This document shows positions 52,845 to 63,011 of a DNA stretch of 64,000 bases, one piece after another. This DNA is from Chitinophaga pinensis (lineage in GTDB: Bacteria > Bacteroidota > Bacteroidia > UKL13-3). The stretch covers positions 62,001-126,000 of the forward strand of contig CAMARW010000006.1 of NCBI GenBank assembly GCA_945860865.1, read 5' to 3'. Position numbers and translations under genes: made by a program. Numbering within the stretch: position 1 is the stretch's first letter; each line of letters begins with the position of its first letter. The notes under the pieces were generated by a model. It saw only the letters and a program-made list of their open reading frames with translations. It was not told the DNA's origin and did not search any database.

Positions 52845-54314
52845 ATGGCATTTAGACGGTTTTTCTTTTTATTACTTTTTTCTCAAAGCATAATTTGTTT
52901 TGGGCAAATAGTTGAATGGGGAAATTCGCAAAAAATAAAGCAAAAAAATTTATACTCACAAATAGTTGGTGAGGCCCCAAGTGGCATTTATGTGCTCCGC
53001 TGCAAAAACCAAGATTTTTCAAGGGATGTAATAGTTGAAAAATATAAAATTAACTTGAGCTTAGAGGTTAGTACCCCAGCACCCATAACCATTAATGGAA
53101 ATATTGAAAGAGCATTATTAGTAAACAATGAATTGTATTTCTTTATCAGTGCTAAAAACACCATTACCAATAATATCGATATTTTGGCTCAAAAAGTAGA
53201 ACCCAGCTTAAAGGCTGCGGGTTTACCTTTCGTAATTGCAAGTGTTCCAAGTAATCAAATAATTGATAAAAGAAAAATTCAAATTAAAACCTCTGCAGAC
53301 AAAAAGAAAGTGGTAATGCTATTTATTAGCAAGGGAGAAACTGGCGGAGAATCAAAGCTAAATTTATATGCATATGATGAATCTGTGCAGCAAATTTTTG
53401 GTAAACAGTTTATCTTAAATGATAGGCCCGATGATGTTTTTATAACCAATTTTGAGTTAGATAATTTAGGCAATGCTTTTGTTCTTTTAGATTTTCCTGC
53501 AAAAAACCCTAAAATTCAAGTAGACAATAGAGATTTTTATTTATATAGCTATTACCCGCAAGAAGATAAGATGTTGGCCTATCAATTAGCTAATGAACAA
53601 ATGTTTGTAGAAGAGCTTTCTCTTTGTATTAATAATTTTAAACAAACTGTTTCGGTGGCAGGATTTTATTCTAGCGAAAACGGCTCTCTGGTAAATGGCT
53701 ATTTTATGGAACGCTTTAACATAAGTAAAAAAGTTACAGAAGAAAAATACGCAGCTGCCTTAGACCCCGCATTACTTGCCCAAATTACAGGAGGTAAAAT
53801 AGACAAGAGATCTCCTGAACTAAAAAATTATTATATTAGAAAACTTGTTTCTAGAAGCGATGGGGGTATAATCATTATTGCAGAAAAGTTTACTCGTAGC
53901 GAACAACGATATAGTTATTATATGAATAATATGCCGCAAGAAGGTGTCAGAATAGCCTATAATTATGATGATGTGGCCATTATATCTGTAAATAAAGACG
54001 GTAGCATTCAATTTGGTGATTTGCTAAGAAAGCGGCAAACCTCTGTTGGAGATGGTGGGTATGTGTCTGGCATTACTTGTATTCCAACTCAAGATCAAAT
54101 TTTTATACTGTACAATTCAGAATTGGATAAAGATGGAAATATTATGGCGCGAAATGTGAATTTTTTGGGCAAGGCAGAAGAGAGAATTGCAGTTAAATCA
54201 AGTAGTTTTAGTGTTTCACTTATACCCAGCGATGGCAAACAAACGGGTCCAAATACCTTTATTGGTTCAACCATAAAGGATAAACAATACACACTTATTC
54301 GTTTAATCTTTTAA
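52845..54314 (+). CDS. Unknown exported 489-residue protein
   Basis: I do not recognise this protein. It has a signal peptide (cleavage near CFGQI, residue 20). The mature part is rich in short beta-strands with repeated phrases such as GIYVLRCKNQD, NAFVLLDFPAK and GGIIIIAEKFTR, which suggests a beta-propeller. It ends in TLIRLIF, with no obvious T9SS tail. It starts an operon with DUF6427, YdcF-like and uvrA genes, ten bases before the next one. Confidence 0.7.
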   Translation: MAFRRFFFLLLFSQSIICFGQIVEWGNSQKIKQKNLYSQIVGEAPSGIYVLRCKNQDFSRDVIVEKYKINLSLEVSTPAPITINGNIERALLVNNELYFFISAKNTITNNIDILAQKVEPSLKAAGLPFVIASVPSNQIIDKRKIQIKTSADKKKVVMLFISKGETGGESKLNLYAYDESVQQIFGKQFILNDRPDDVFITNFELDNLGNAFVLLDFPAKNPKIQVDNRDFYLYSYYPQEDKMLAYQLANEQMFVEELSLCINNFKQTVSVAGFYSSENGSLVNGYFMERFNISKKVTEEKYAAALDPALLAQITGGKIDKRSPELKNYYIRKLVSRSDGGIIIIAEKFTRSEQRYSYYMNNMPQEGVRIAYNYDDVAIISVNKDGSIQFGDLLRKRQTSVGDGGYVSGITCIPTQDQIFILYNSELDKDGNIMARNVNFLGKAEERIAVKSSSFSVSLIPSDGKQTGPNTFIGSTIKDKQYTLIRLIF

Positions 54315-54324
54315 AACAATTATT

Positions 54325-55311
54325 TTGTTAGAAATATTTAGATCCAATTCTTTAGCTTCTATTTTAGGCTTATTGTTGTTTACCTTCTCTATTAGATTAG
54401 CTGTATTTTTTATTCCTCTTCCAGCCGAACCGGCCTTGCATACTACATTTGCGGAACTTATTTTTAATGGGTTAAAGGCAAATAAATTATTTACACTCCA
54501 GTTGGAGGTGCTAGCTACAGTTCTCATTTTTATGCAGGCCTTGCTACTTAACTACATTGCAGACTCGCATGATATTTTATACAAGGGCAGTGTAATGCCG
54601 GGTTTGTTTTATGTTTTGTTAAATAGTATTTATCCTGAACAATTACTTTTTACGCCTCAATTGCTGGCCAATACCTTTGTAATTTTACTTTTGTATAGAT
54701 TGTGTTATTTATATGAATCGCAAAAACCTTTGTTTCTTGTTTTTGATGCAGCTATTTTACTTGGAATTGGGTTGCTTTTAGATTATGATTTGATTATTTA
54801 TCTGGTCTATATTTTGTTGAGCGTATTATTTATGACCTCCTTTAACATTAGGTATTGGTTGGCTGCAATTTTTGGAATTTTTATTCCAACTTATTTTTTA
54901 GGGGTTTACTATTTTTTAACGAATCAACTCGATGATTTTTTAATTTCTTTCCAATATTCTTTTCAAAAAAGCTATTTTAATACCATCGGAATTACTTGGG
55001 AAAATGGCCTTATCTGGCTTATAATTATACCTATTTTTGTTTTTTCTACATTAGCCTTCCAACTCAATTTTTTTAGAAATAAAGTGAAGACTAGGCGTGT
55101 TCAGTTAATCATTATTTTAATGCAATTTTTTGGGGTTCTATCTGTTTTAGCAGAAAACCAAATGTATGTTTATGGATTGCCATTTTTAAGCGTTTCGCTG
55201 TCTATTATAATGGCAAATTATTTTATAAGGCCTCAAAGAAAAATATTTAAGGATATCTTGTTCGTATTAATGGTTGCTTGCATTTTATATTATCAATTTA
55301 TTCGAAGCTAA
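54325..55311 (+). CDS. DUF6427 family membrane protein
   Basis: A 328-residue integral membrane protein with about nine hydrophobic segments. It begins with TTG at 54325 and has the FRSNSLASILGLLLFTFSI and YLVYILLSVLFMTSFNIRYW patterns that I associate with DUF6427. No role is known. It lies between an unknown exported protein and a YdcF-like gene, with 10 and 1 bases to its neighbours. Confidence 0.75.
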   Translation: MLEIFRSNSLASILGLLLFTFSIRLAVFFIPLPAEPALHTTFAELIFNGLKANKLFTLQLEVLATVLIFMQALLLNYIADSHDILYKGSVMPGLFYVLLNSIYPEQLLFTPQLLANTFVILLLYRLCYLYESQKPLFLVFDAAILLGIGLLLDYDLIIYLVYILLSVLFMTSFNIRYWLAAIFGIFIPTYFLGVYYFLTNQLDDFLISFQYSFQKSYFNTIGITWENGLIWLIIIPIFVFSTLAFQLNFFRNKVKTRRVQLIIILMQFFGVLSVLAENQMYVYGLPFLSVSLSIIMANYFIRPQRKIFKDILFVLMVACILYYQFIRS

Positions 55312-55312
55312 T

Positions 55313-56077
55313 ATGTTTTATTTTCTATCGAAGGTTCTATATGGTTTGGTTGCTCCTATTAGCCTTATTATTATATTATTTCTAATCTATTTTATTACTA
55401 AAATAAAAAGTTATTTGTACTGGACTTTTGGATTATTAGTTTTTTTTACGAATCCCTGGATTGCCCAAAATATGATGGCAAGGTACGAAGTTAAACCCAT
55501 TGCACTTAAAGATAAAAGTATGTATGATGCTATTATTATTCCTGCTGGTTTTGTTGTTAATTTTTCTATTGATGGTCAGCAACGTGCCAATTTTAGTGAT
55601 GGAAATGATAGGATGTTACAAGCAATTGATTTGTATAAGAGGGGTGTTTCTTCTAAAATAATCTATACTGGTGGTGCTGATACAGTATTTGGAGATTATG
55701 AGGCCGAGGCTATACTCGGTAAAAACTTTTTAATACAGTGTGGCATCCCAGATTCGTGTATTTGGATTGAAACTAAATCTATGAATACTTATCAAAATGC
55801 AGCTTTTACGGCCAAAATGCTGGATAAAAAGGATAAAAATTGGCATCAAAAAAAGTATTTATTGTGTACCTCGGGGTTTCACATGCGTAGGGCTAAAGCT
55901 TGCTTCCAAAAACAAAATTTTAAAGTGGATGCTTATAGTACAGATATACGAAGTATTAGATCCAAGGATAATGTTTTAAACACCATCATGCCAAGTTATG
56001 GTGGGTTTCAAATTTGGACGTATCTTTGGAAGGAGTGGATTGGTTTAGTGGTATACAAAATGAAGGGTTATATTTAA
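55313..56077 (+). CDS. YdcF/ElyC family membrane protein
   Basis: A 254-residue protein from ATG 55313: two N-terminal hydrophobic segments (about 10-55) and a DUF218 domain with YDAIIIPAGF, IIYTGGADTVFGDYEAEA and LLCTSGFHMRRAKACF. ElyC, a relative, is linked to peptidoglycan and lipid-carrier homeostasis. The start is chosen because the earlier in-frame TTG at 55274 lies inside the previous gene. Its TAA overlaps the uvrA ATG by one base. Confidence 0.82.
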   Translation: MFYFLSKVLYGLVAPISLIIILFLIYFITKIKSYLYWTFGLLVFFTNPWIAQNMMARYEVKPIALKDKSMYDAIIIPAGFVVNFSIDGQQRANFSDGNDRMLQAIDLYKRGVSSKIIYTGGADTVFGDYEAEAILGKNFLIQCGIPDSCIWIETKSMNTYQNAAFTAKMLDKKDKNWHQKKYLLCTSGFHMRRAKACFQKQNFKVDAYSTDIRSIRSKDNVLNTIMPSYGGFQIWTYLWKEWIGLVVYKMKGYI

Positions 56078-58929
56078 TGACTAAAAAGAAGATAGTGAGT
56101 CAATTGGATGGGGAAGAAGTAATTGAAATACTAGGTGCAAGGGAGCATAATTTAAAAAATATTGATGTAATAATCCCACGCCACAAGCTAGTTACTATTA
56201 CCGGATTAAGTGGTAGTGGTAAATCTTCTTTGGCTTTTGATACCATTTTTGCCGAAGGACAAAGGCGTTATATGGAAAGTTTCTCTGCTTATGCGCGGCA
56301 GTTTATTGGTAATATGGAAAGGCCCGATGTAGATAAAATAAACGGACTTTCGCCGGTTATTGCCATTGAACAGAAAACAGTAAATAAAAATCCGCGGTCT
56401 ACCGTGGGTACAATTACCGAGATATACGATTTTCTTCGCTTATTATATGCCCGTGCTGCCGATGCATATAGCTACGTTAGTGGAGAAAAAATGGTAAAAT
56501 TTACAGAAGAACAAATCATTGGTTCTATTATTAAACGTTTTGATGCCAAGAAAATATCTATTCTAGCACCTTTAGTAAAGGGTAGAAAAGGACATTACAG
56601 AGAGCTATTTGAGCAAGTTAGAAAACAAGGTTATACCAAAGTAAGGTTGGATGGTGCTGTAATAGAAATAACAGCCAAAATGCAAGCCGATAGGTATAAA
56701 ATTCATGATATTGAATTGATAATAGATAGAATTGAAACGGCTGCCTCTGCTAGGTTTAGAATTGCAGAAAGTGTGAAAAGTGCTTTAAAAATGGGTAAAG
56801 GAACCCTCGTAGTGCTAGATCATACAGATGAGCAAGCCTACCACTATAGCAAGTTTTTAATGGATCCTATTAGTGGTATTAGTTATGACGAACCGCAACC
56901 CAACACTTTCTCTTTTAATTCTCCTTATGGAGCTTGTGAAACTTGCGACGGATTGGGGGTGAAAAGTATCATTGATGAAAAATCTATAATTCCTGATCCT
57001 AAACTTTCAATAAATAAAGGGGGATTATCGCCTTTGGGTGAATCTAAGGAAAACTGGACTTTTCAGCAGCTCAGAGAATTGGGTAAAAGACATAAATTCT
57101 CTTTTGCCGATCCACTAGAGAAAGTGAGTAAAGAAGCATTAGAAATTATTCTTTATGGCGACGATGATCCGCTTGTTATTCCTTTTCAATACAGCAGTGG
57201 ATATACTCAAAACTACAATAGCAAATGGGAGGGTTTGGTTAACATTATAACTCGTCATTACCACGAAAAAAGTTATGATGCCATTTACAAATGGGCAGAA
57301 GAATTTATGGAAATTCAACCTTGTCCGGATTGTAAGGGAGCTCGTCTAAAAAAAGCCTCTTTGCATTATAAAATTGGCGATAAAAATATCGCAGATTTAG
57401 CCGCTATGGAAATTGGGGCATTGGGAGATTGGTTCGGCCAGGTTGAGGAAAAATTAGACGCCAAACAGCAAATAATTGGTATTGAAATTTTAAAGGAAAT
57501 ACGAAGTAGAATCTCTTTTTTACGGGGCGTAGGTATTGATTATCTAACCTTAAATTCTCCTGCAAAAACATTGAGTGGCGGGGAAGCTCAACGTATACGT
57601 TTGGCTACTCAAATTGGCTCTCAATTAGTTGGCGTTTTGTACATTCTAGATGAGCCAAGCATTGGCTTGCACCAAAGAGATAATGATAGGCTAATTAATT
57701 CTTTAAAGGCCCTACGTGATATTGGAAATAGCGTTATTGTGGTTGAACACGATAAAGACATGATGGAAGAAAGTGATTTTATCTTGGATATGGGGCACGG
57801 GGCGGGTATACACGGCGGGCATATAGCTGGCCAGGGAACAATGGCCGATATTTTAAAAGGTAATTCAATTACTTCGCAATATTTAAATGGTACAAAGAAA
57901 ATTGAAGTACCTAAAACTAGAAGAACCGGAAATGGAAAATTTTTAGAATTGAAGGGTGCTACCGGAAATAATCTTAAAAATGTATCGGTTAAAATACCTC
58001 TTGGAACCTTGGTTTGTGTTACAGGTGTGAGTGGTAGTGGTAAATCTTCGCTCATTAATGAAACACTTTACCCCATTTTGAGGCAGTATTTTTATAATTC
58101 GCATCAAAAACCGCTTGCTTTTAAATCTATTCAAGGACTAGATCACATAGATAAAGTTATAGAAATAGACCAATCTCCTATTGGTAGAACACCTCGCAGT
58201 AATCCAGCTACTTATGTTGAGGTTTTTGCCGATATACGCGCCCTTTTTACTAATTTACCAGAAGCGAAAATACGCGGTTATAAACCTGGAAGATTCTCTT
58301 TTAATGTTAAAGGTGGAAGATGTGAAACTTGCCAAGGTGCCGGTATGCGCAGCATTGAAATGAATTTTTTACCAGATGTTTACGTAAAATGTGAATCTTG
58401 TAATGGTAAACGCTACAATAGAGAAACCCTAGAGGTAAGGTTTAAGGGCAAAAGTATCAATGATGTGCTAAATATGTCTATTGAAGATGCTGTTGTTTTT
58501 TTTGAAAATACCCCACATATATTAAGAAAAATTGCTGCCTTAAATGATGTAGGCTTGGGTTATATTACATTGGGTCAGCAAAGTACCACCCTTAGTGGAG
58601 GCGAGGCTCAGAGGGTAAAATTGGCTACCGAATTAAGCAAAAAAGATACAGGCAATACCTTTTATATTCTGGATGAACCTACTACCGGATTACATTTTGA
58701 AGATGTGAATGTATTACTAGGTGTGCTGCAAAAGCTGGTAGATAAAGGAAATTCTGTGCTAATTATTGAGCACAACATGGATATGATTAAGGTTGCAGAT
58801 TATATTTTAGATATTGGTCCGGAGGGCGGCAAATACGGCGGAACGCTATTGGGCGCTGGAACTCCAGAGGCCATAAGCAAACTAAAAAATAGTTATACTG
58901 CCCCTTTTCTCTTAAAAGAGCTTATTTAA
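56077..58929 (+). CDS. uvrA: Excinuclease ABC subunit A
   Basis: A 950-residue damage sensor of nucleotide excision repair. It has two ABC ATPase cassettes, each with a Walker A (GLSGSGKSSLAFDT and GVSGSGKSSLINET), a signature (LSGGEAQRIRLA and LSGGEAQRVKLA) and a zinc module (CETCDG...CPDCKG and CETCQG...CESCNG). ATG 56077, overlapping the previous stop as TAATG, is the start; an upstream ATG at 56014 would add 21 unrelated residues. It ends the operon, and uvrB is not in the window. Confidence 0.97.
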   Translation: MTKKKIVSQLDGEEVIEILGAREHNLKNIDVIIPRHKLVTITGLSGSGKSSLAFDTIFAEGQRRYMESFSAYARQFIGNMERPDVDKINGLSPVIAIEQKTVNKNPRSTVGTITEIYDFLRLLYARAADAYSYVSGEKMVKFTEEQIIGSIIKRFDAKKISILAPLVKGRKGHYRELFEQVRKQGYTKVRLDGAVIEITAKMQADRYKIHDIELIIDRIETAASARFRIAESVKSALKMGKGTLVVLDHTDEQAYHYSKFLMDPISGISYDEPQPNTFSFNSPYGACETCDGLGVKSIIDEKSIIPDPKLSINKGGLSPLGESKENWTFQQLRELGKRHKFSFADPLEKVSKEALEIILYGDDDPLVIPFQYSSGYTQNYNSKWEGLVNIITRHYHEKSYDAIYKWAEEFMEIQPCPDCKGARLKKASLHYKIGDKNIADLAAMEIGALGDWFGQVEEKLDAKQQIIGIEILKEIRSRISFLRGVGIDYLTLNSPAKTLSGGEAQRIRLATQIGSQLVGVLYILDEPSIGLHQRDNDRLINSLKALRDIGNSVIVVEHDKDMMEESDFILDMGHGAGIHGGHIAGQGTMADILKGNSITSQYLNGTKKIEVPKTRRTGNGKFLELKGATGNNLKNVSVKIPLGTLVCVTGVSGSGKSSLINETLYPILRQYFYNSHQKPLAFKSIQGLDHIDKVIEIDQSPIGRTPRSNPATYVEVFADIRALFTNLPEAKIRGYKPGRFSFNVKGGRCETCQGAGMRSIEMNFLPDVYVKCESCNGKRYNRETLEVRFKGKSINDVLNMSIEDAVVFFENTPHILRKIAALNDVGLGYITLGQQSTTLSGGEAQRVKLATELSKKDTGNTFYILDEPTTGLHFEDVNVLLGVLQKLVDKGNSVLIIEHNMDMIKVADYILDIGPEGGKYGGTLLGAGTPEAISKLKNSYTAPFLLKELI

Positions 58930-59006
58930 AACACCCTTAAGATAAACGAGTATAAAGCTATCTAAGATTATTTAGATATTATAAACTAGATTTTTGGCTC
59001 TTGCTC

Positions 59007-59711
59007 TTATGATGGAATAGTAAAACGGTATCCAATACCCCTGGCAGATTGAATAAAGACAGGTAATTTTGGGTCGTCTTCAAAATATTTACGCAAAGCT
59101 AAAATAAAGTTGTCTATGGTTCTGGTATTAGGAATTACTGTATAATCCCATACAACCTTTAAAATATGCTCTCTGCTTACAACCTGCTCTTTGTTTTCTA
59201 TTAATAAACGCATGAGCATACTTTCTTTCTTGGTAAGTTCAAATTTCCCTTGTAAACCTTGAGCAGCGTTGTTTTCAAAATTTATCCAATTGTTTCCAAA
59301 GTAAAAAATCTTAGGCACATTATTCTCGCTATTTAACTTTATCTGCTTGTTTCGTTCAATAAGTTTATTGATACGTAAAATTAGCTCTTCTAGCTCAAAT
59401 GGCTTGGTTAAGTAGTCATCAGCACCTTTTTTTAATCCATTAATGCGATCAAAAGGGGTGTTTTTTGCTGATAAAAATAAAACAGGAATTTGTTGATCAT
59501 ATAAACGGATATTCTCGCAAACCATCAGTCCATCCATTTCGGGTAGCATGATATCCAATATTACTAAGTCAAATTTTTGCTCTCTAAAAACTTTAATTGC
59601 ATCAGCACCATTTCCAGAAACATGTACCTGATGTGATTCTAGTTCAAGGTTTAATTTAATGGCATGTTGTAAGTGCACCTCATCTTCAACTAATAAAATT
59701 CTGGTTTGCAT
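59007..59711 (-). CDS. OmpR-family response regulator
   Basis: A 234-residue regulator. Receiver domain with phospho-acceptor Asp53 (VILDIMLPEMDG), the acidic pair Glu9-Asp10 and the switch SAKNTPFDR. The C-terminus is a winged helix (RTIDNFILALRKYFEDDP, then SARGIGYRF). It overlaps the kinase gene by 26 bases. The pair resembles RprXY of Bacteroides. Target genes are unknown. Confidence 0.92.
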   Translation of the reverse strand: MQTRILLVEDEVHLQHAIKLNLELESHQVHVSGNGADAIKVFREQKFDLVILDIMLPEMDGLMVCENIRLYDQQIPVLFLSAKNTPFDRINGLKKGADDYLTKPFELEELILRINKLIERNKQIKLNSENNVPKIFYFGNNWINFENNAAQGLQGKFELTKKESMLMRLLIENKEQVVSREHILKVVWDYTVIPNTRTIDNFILALRKYFEDDPKLPVFIQSARGIGYRFTIPS

Positions 59712-60810
59712 CTGATTCTAATTTAATTTCGAAAATTGTTCCCTTTGGCTGGTTATTACAAACACTTAATTTGCCTTTGTGCATGTTCACCAGATGTCTC
59801 GCAATGAATAACCCCAAACCAGTGCCTTTTGTTTTTCTGGTTTGTTCATCACCTACTCGGTAAAATTTATTGAACAACATTTTCTTATCTAAATCCGAAA
59901 TTCCTATGCCCTGATCTGAAACCCGCAAAATTATTTGGCTTTGAATGGCCTTTAAACTTATTTCAATGGAAGGGTTTTCGCCTCCATATTTAGCAGCATT
60001 ACTCAACAAGTTATTTAATATCATTTCAATGGCGCTTGCGTCTGCATAAATTATAATTTGATCTTCGATAAATGCCTTTATTTTATCTTTTTCTTGCCTT
60101 GGTTTATTATAGTTTATTACTAATTCATTTATCAATTCACTTAAGTTTAAATGCTGCTTTTCTAATTCATATTTACGGCTATCTAGCTGGGCAGATAATA
60201 ATAGCTTTTCTACTTGTTCTTGTAAACGTTGCGTTTCATTTAAAGAGTTTTCTGCAATAAGGGTAATTTGCTCTGGATTCATGGTTCTTTTTAATAAAGT
60301 TTCCATGTAAAGTTTCATAGCTGTAAGCGGTGTTTTTAACTCGTGAGTTACAGAAAGCAAGAAATTGTTTTGCAGTTTTTTAAGAAATAATTCTTTTTTA
60401 AAGCTTCTATATATATAAACCATACCCCAAAATAGCAAAAGCATCATCACTAATCCTTCTGTAATGTACATGGTAAGTTTTCTGGTAGTGCCTATTTCTA
60501 ATTGCTTATAACTAGCTAATCTTGGCCTAATCATAAAATTGTCTAAGGGTAGGTAAATATCTAAAAAACTTAGCTCTAATTCGGGGTAATGCAAAGCAAA
60601 AAACTTCTGCATATCTATACTGTCATTAAACATATCTTGGGAAACAGCACCCTGCAAATCAAAGGTTGCTTTGTAGCAACTCATTTCTAATAATTCTTTT
60701 TTTTGAGCAAATATTTTCTGCGTATTAGAATAATGCGCGTATGTCCACCAGGTGTAGGCGGCAAAAATATAAATACTTAATATGATAAAAATAATTCTTG
60801 CTCTGTCCAT
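59686..60810 (-). CDS. Sensor histidine kinase
   Basis: A 374-residue kinase with two membrane segments (about 8-25 and 130-150) around a periplasmic sensor. The H-box is SVTHELKTPLTAMKL, the N-box MILNNLLSNAAKYGG, then SDQGIGISDLD (G1) and KGTGLGLFIARHLVNMH (G2). There is no HAMP domain between the second membrane segment and the H-box. It pairs with the overlapping response regulator and follows a PspC gene by 10 bases. Confidence 0.92.
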   Translation of the reverse strand: MDRARIIFIILSIYIFAAYTWWTYAHYSNTQKIFAQKKELLEMSCYKATFDLQGAVSQDMFNDSIDMQKFFALHYPELELSFLDIYLPLDNFMIRPRLASYKQLEIGTTRKLTMYITEGLVMMLLLFWGMVYIYRSFKKELFLKKLQNNFLLSVTHELKTPLTAMKLYMETLLKRTMNPEQITLIAENSLNETQRLQEQVEKLLLSAQLDSRKYELEKQHLNLSELINELVINYNKPRQEKDKIKAFIEDQIIIYADASAIEMILNNLLSNAAKYGGENPSIEISLKAIQSQIILRVSDQGIGISDLDKKMLFNKFYRVGDEQTRKTKGTGLGLFIARHLVNMHKGKLSVCNNQPKGTIFEIKLESDANQNFIS

Positions 60811-60820
60811 TTTGCCAATC

Positions 60821-61039
60821 TTAAATTTCCCACATAGTATTTCTATTTGGTCGCATATATTTTTTAATATTTAACCAAAATGCCATTATTAAATAAATAA
60901 TAATAGGAGAACCCATGGTAATAAAAGAGGTGTAAATAAAGTATAAACGAATATTACCAGACGAAATGCCGAGCCTATCTCCTAGATAACTGCAAACGCC
61001 AAAGGCATGTTTTTCAACAAAAAATTTTAATTTTTCCAT
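60821..61039 (-). CDS. PspC domain protein
   Basis: A 72-residue single-domain PspC protein: GVCSYLGDRLGISSGNIRL and a hydrophobic stretch (about 30-55, containing MGSPIIIYLIMAFWL). PspC proteins sense membrane stress in the phage-shock system. Here it is encoded directly before a two-component system and may modulate it. No pspA or pspF is nearby. Confidence 0.87.
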   Translation of the reverse strand: MEKLKFFVEKHAFGVCSYLGDRLGISSGNIRLYFIYTSFITMGSPIIIYLIMAFWLNIKKYMRPNRNTMWEI

Positions 61040-61064
61040 TTATATCTACCACGAATATAATTTT

Positions 61065-61583
61065 TTATTTCATTACTGAATAAATTTGCCAGCCATCTTT
61101 TACAAAATGATTAGGTTTTTCTGGGAGGATACCATTTATCAATAAACTCATGCCCATTCCCAAACCTACCGAAAGCCCAATTCTGCCGCCTAAACCCAAA
61201 TTAAATGTTTCATTTTTATACGTTCTATCCAACAATAAAATTAGCCCCACCGCAGAGCCCAAACTCAAGCTTGTTTTTAAAATAGTTCTACCCAAACCTA
61301 TGCGCCTAAATGCTATAATATCTTGGTATTTTATCTTTTTATAGGCGTTTAATTCTTGACCTAAAAATTGGAAGCCTAGTACAAAACTACTATCATTAAT
61401 AGCCGTTAGGGTTTGTTTAAAAGTTTCTGTTTGACCCAAATAGCCTCGGTACTTAATACTTAGTTGATCGCCTAGTTTGGCTTGAATAATTTTTCCATTT
61501 TGCTGTTGAATAAATACAATATGCTCTTGCGCTAAAAGCAGCTTGCTCATAAATAACAAACAGATTATGCTGATAATTTTCAT
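61065..61583 (-). CDS. Small membrane protein of unknown function
   Basis: A 172-residue protein starting at ATG 61583, whose TGA-overlap with the DUF2851 stop (ATGA) supports this start. It has a signal peptide (MKIISIICLLFMSKLLLAQ). The middle is a small beta domain (KIIQAKLGDQLSIKYRG), then one or two hydrophobic segments with glycines (about 108-150). No known family is recognised. Confidence 0.75.
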   Translation of the reverse strand: MKIISIICLLFMSKLLLAQEHIVFIQQQNGKIIQAKLGDQLSIKYRGYLGQTETFKQTLTAINDSSFVLGFQFLGQELNAYKKIKYQDIIAFRRIGLGRTILKTSLSLGSAVGLILLLDRTYKNETFNLGLGGRIGLSVGLGMGMSLLINGILPEKPNHFVKDGWQIYSVMK

Positions 61584-62860
61584 TCTATTTTTAATAGATA
61601 ATTGCCTACTGCACATGCTAAACATTTATTTGTAGTGCAATAATAGTTTTTTAATTGAATCACCGCTTGGGTTTCTGAAGCTTTTGACATTGAAATATTG
61701 AGTTTTTCCCATTGTTTCACAATGTGGTTCTCTTCTGCAGGTATTTCTTGCAACCAATTAAACACGCGCTCACACAAATGTTCTTGTTGGGTATGTTTTC
61801 CGTAAAAAAATAGCAAGGGAATGATGGCATTTATAAACAAACTATTTACTAAGTTTTTACTCAAATGAATTGTTTCAATATAAGTTTTTTTACTTTTAGG
61901 ATGTAAATCTCCAACATCAATTTTTTGCATTCCTGATAGGGTAATACATTTTTTTGCTTCGGTATAGTTATCGCATTCCAATAATTTTTGAAACAAGTTT
62001 ACCTGTTGTCGCATGCACTCTGCCCATTGAAATAAGCGTATACTCGGAAAATTAGCAGGTCTTGTTTTGCCATAATTCCAAATAGATACATCGAGGGGTT
62101 TAATATTGTGTTTGTGTGCTAAATACTTAAATTGTTGTTGCAAACTTTGGTTGAATGGTTGGTTTAATTCTGTTTTTAAAAAACCAGCGCTGCCTAATAC
62201 CAGCGCTTGAGACGATAATAAATCCTCTTTGTACTGCTGCAATAGTTTCCATGTTGTTATTTTACTTAAAACTTCAAAAGGTGCGGCATTGGTTTTTTGA
62301 CCAAATACAATGGCAATTTGTTGGTGTAATAACTCTTCCCAATGGCCGTTCAATTTATCAAAAGCCATTTGCATGGTTTCTGCCTTTTGAACTAGTCGTT
62401 CTATACTCAATCTAACGAGCCAATTGTTCCAAATTATGGGTGGTAATGGTTTAAATATATTACTACAAGGTATTTCTTGTTTGGCTTCCATTATTTTTTC
62501 ATAATTGTTTAGTATATGTCTAGGAATTAACCTGGCAATTTCTAGTGTAGGATAGGCTCTTTGGTAAGGGTCTAATATCTCTTTATCATGTTGCCATACC
62601 ACATGTAAAATTACATTATGGTAGGCCGCATCATTTTGGTGACCATGCTTTAGCCAATCGCTACTTTTGATATGAATTTCTACATTGCCAACCCATAGTT
62701 TATTCCCAATTCTGATTTGCGAATTAAAAAAATCAGGTCCAGCATTTCGGTTTATATGACCAGGTTTTACAATTTGTATAAGCTCTGATTTTGTGGTGTA
62801 AAGGTCTTTTTGCAGCAAATATTTATGCTGCCAAATAAATTGGAGTATGTCTTCTTTCAT
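61580..62860 (-). CDS. DUF2851 family protein
   Basis: A 426-residue protein of DUF2851, recognised from GHINRNAGPDFFNSQIRIG and WVGNVEIHIKSSDWLKHGH near the start. The C-terminus has a cysteine cluster (CTTNKCLAC) that could bind metal. No function is known, though the N-terminal pattern recalls nuclease-like folds (NAGPDF, EIHIK). It is the first gene of a five-gene minus-strand run to the response regulator. Confidence 0.85.
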   Translation of the reverse strand: MKEDILQFIWQHKYLLQKDLYTTKSELIQIVKPGHINRNAGPDFFNSQIRIGNKLWVGNVEIHIKSSDWLKHGHQNDAAYHNVILHVVWQHDKEILDPYQRAYPTLEIARLIPRHILNNYEKIMEAKQEIPCSNIFKPLPPIIWNNWLVRLSIERLVQKAETMQMAFDKLNGHWEELLHQQIAIVFGQKTNAAPFEVLSKITTWKLLQQYKEDLLSSQALVLGSAGFLKTELNQPFNQSLQQQFKYLAHKHNIKPLDVSIWNYGKTRPANFPSIRLFQWAECMRQQVNLFQKLLECDNYTEAKKCITLSGMQKIDVGDLHPKSKKTYIETIHLSKNLVNSLFINAIIPLLFFYGKHTQQEHLCERVFNWLQEIPAEENHIVKQWEKLNISMSKASETQAVIQLKNYYCTTNKCLACAVGNYLLKIE

Positions 62861-63011
62861 GGCTTTGTTGGGGTATTGCCATGAAATGTAAGGGATATTG
62901 TAGTTTTTTGATTTGGTGACTCATTTTTTCTATTCCTATTTCTTTGTGTATTTTCAAAAAAATAATCGGTGCGCTTTATATACCTTGCATCTTCAAAAAA
63001 ATCGTGTTTAT

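Noticed and set aside
56014-56076. A longer start for uvrA
   Set aside because: It overlaps the previous gene by 64 bases and adds residues not found in UvrA; the TAATG junction is the natural start.
58959-58978. Terminator between uvrA and the response regulator
   Set aside because: The stem TATCTAA/TTAGATA is only seven AT-rich pairs and there is no T-run next to it.
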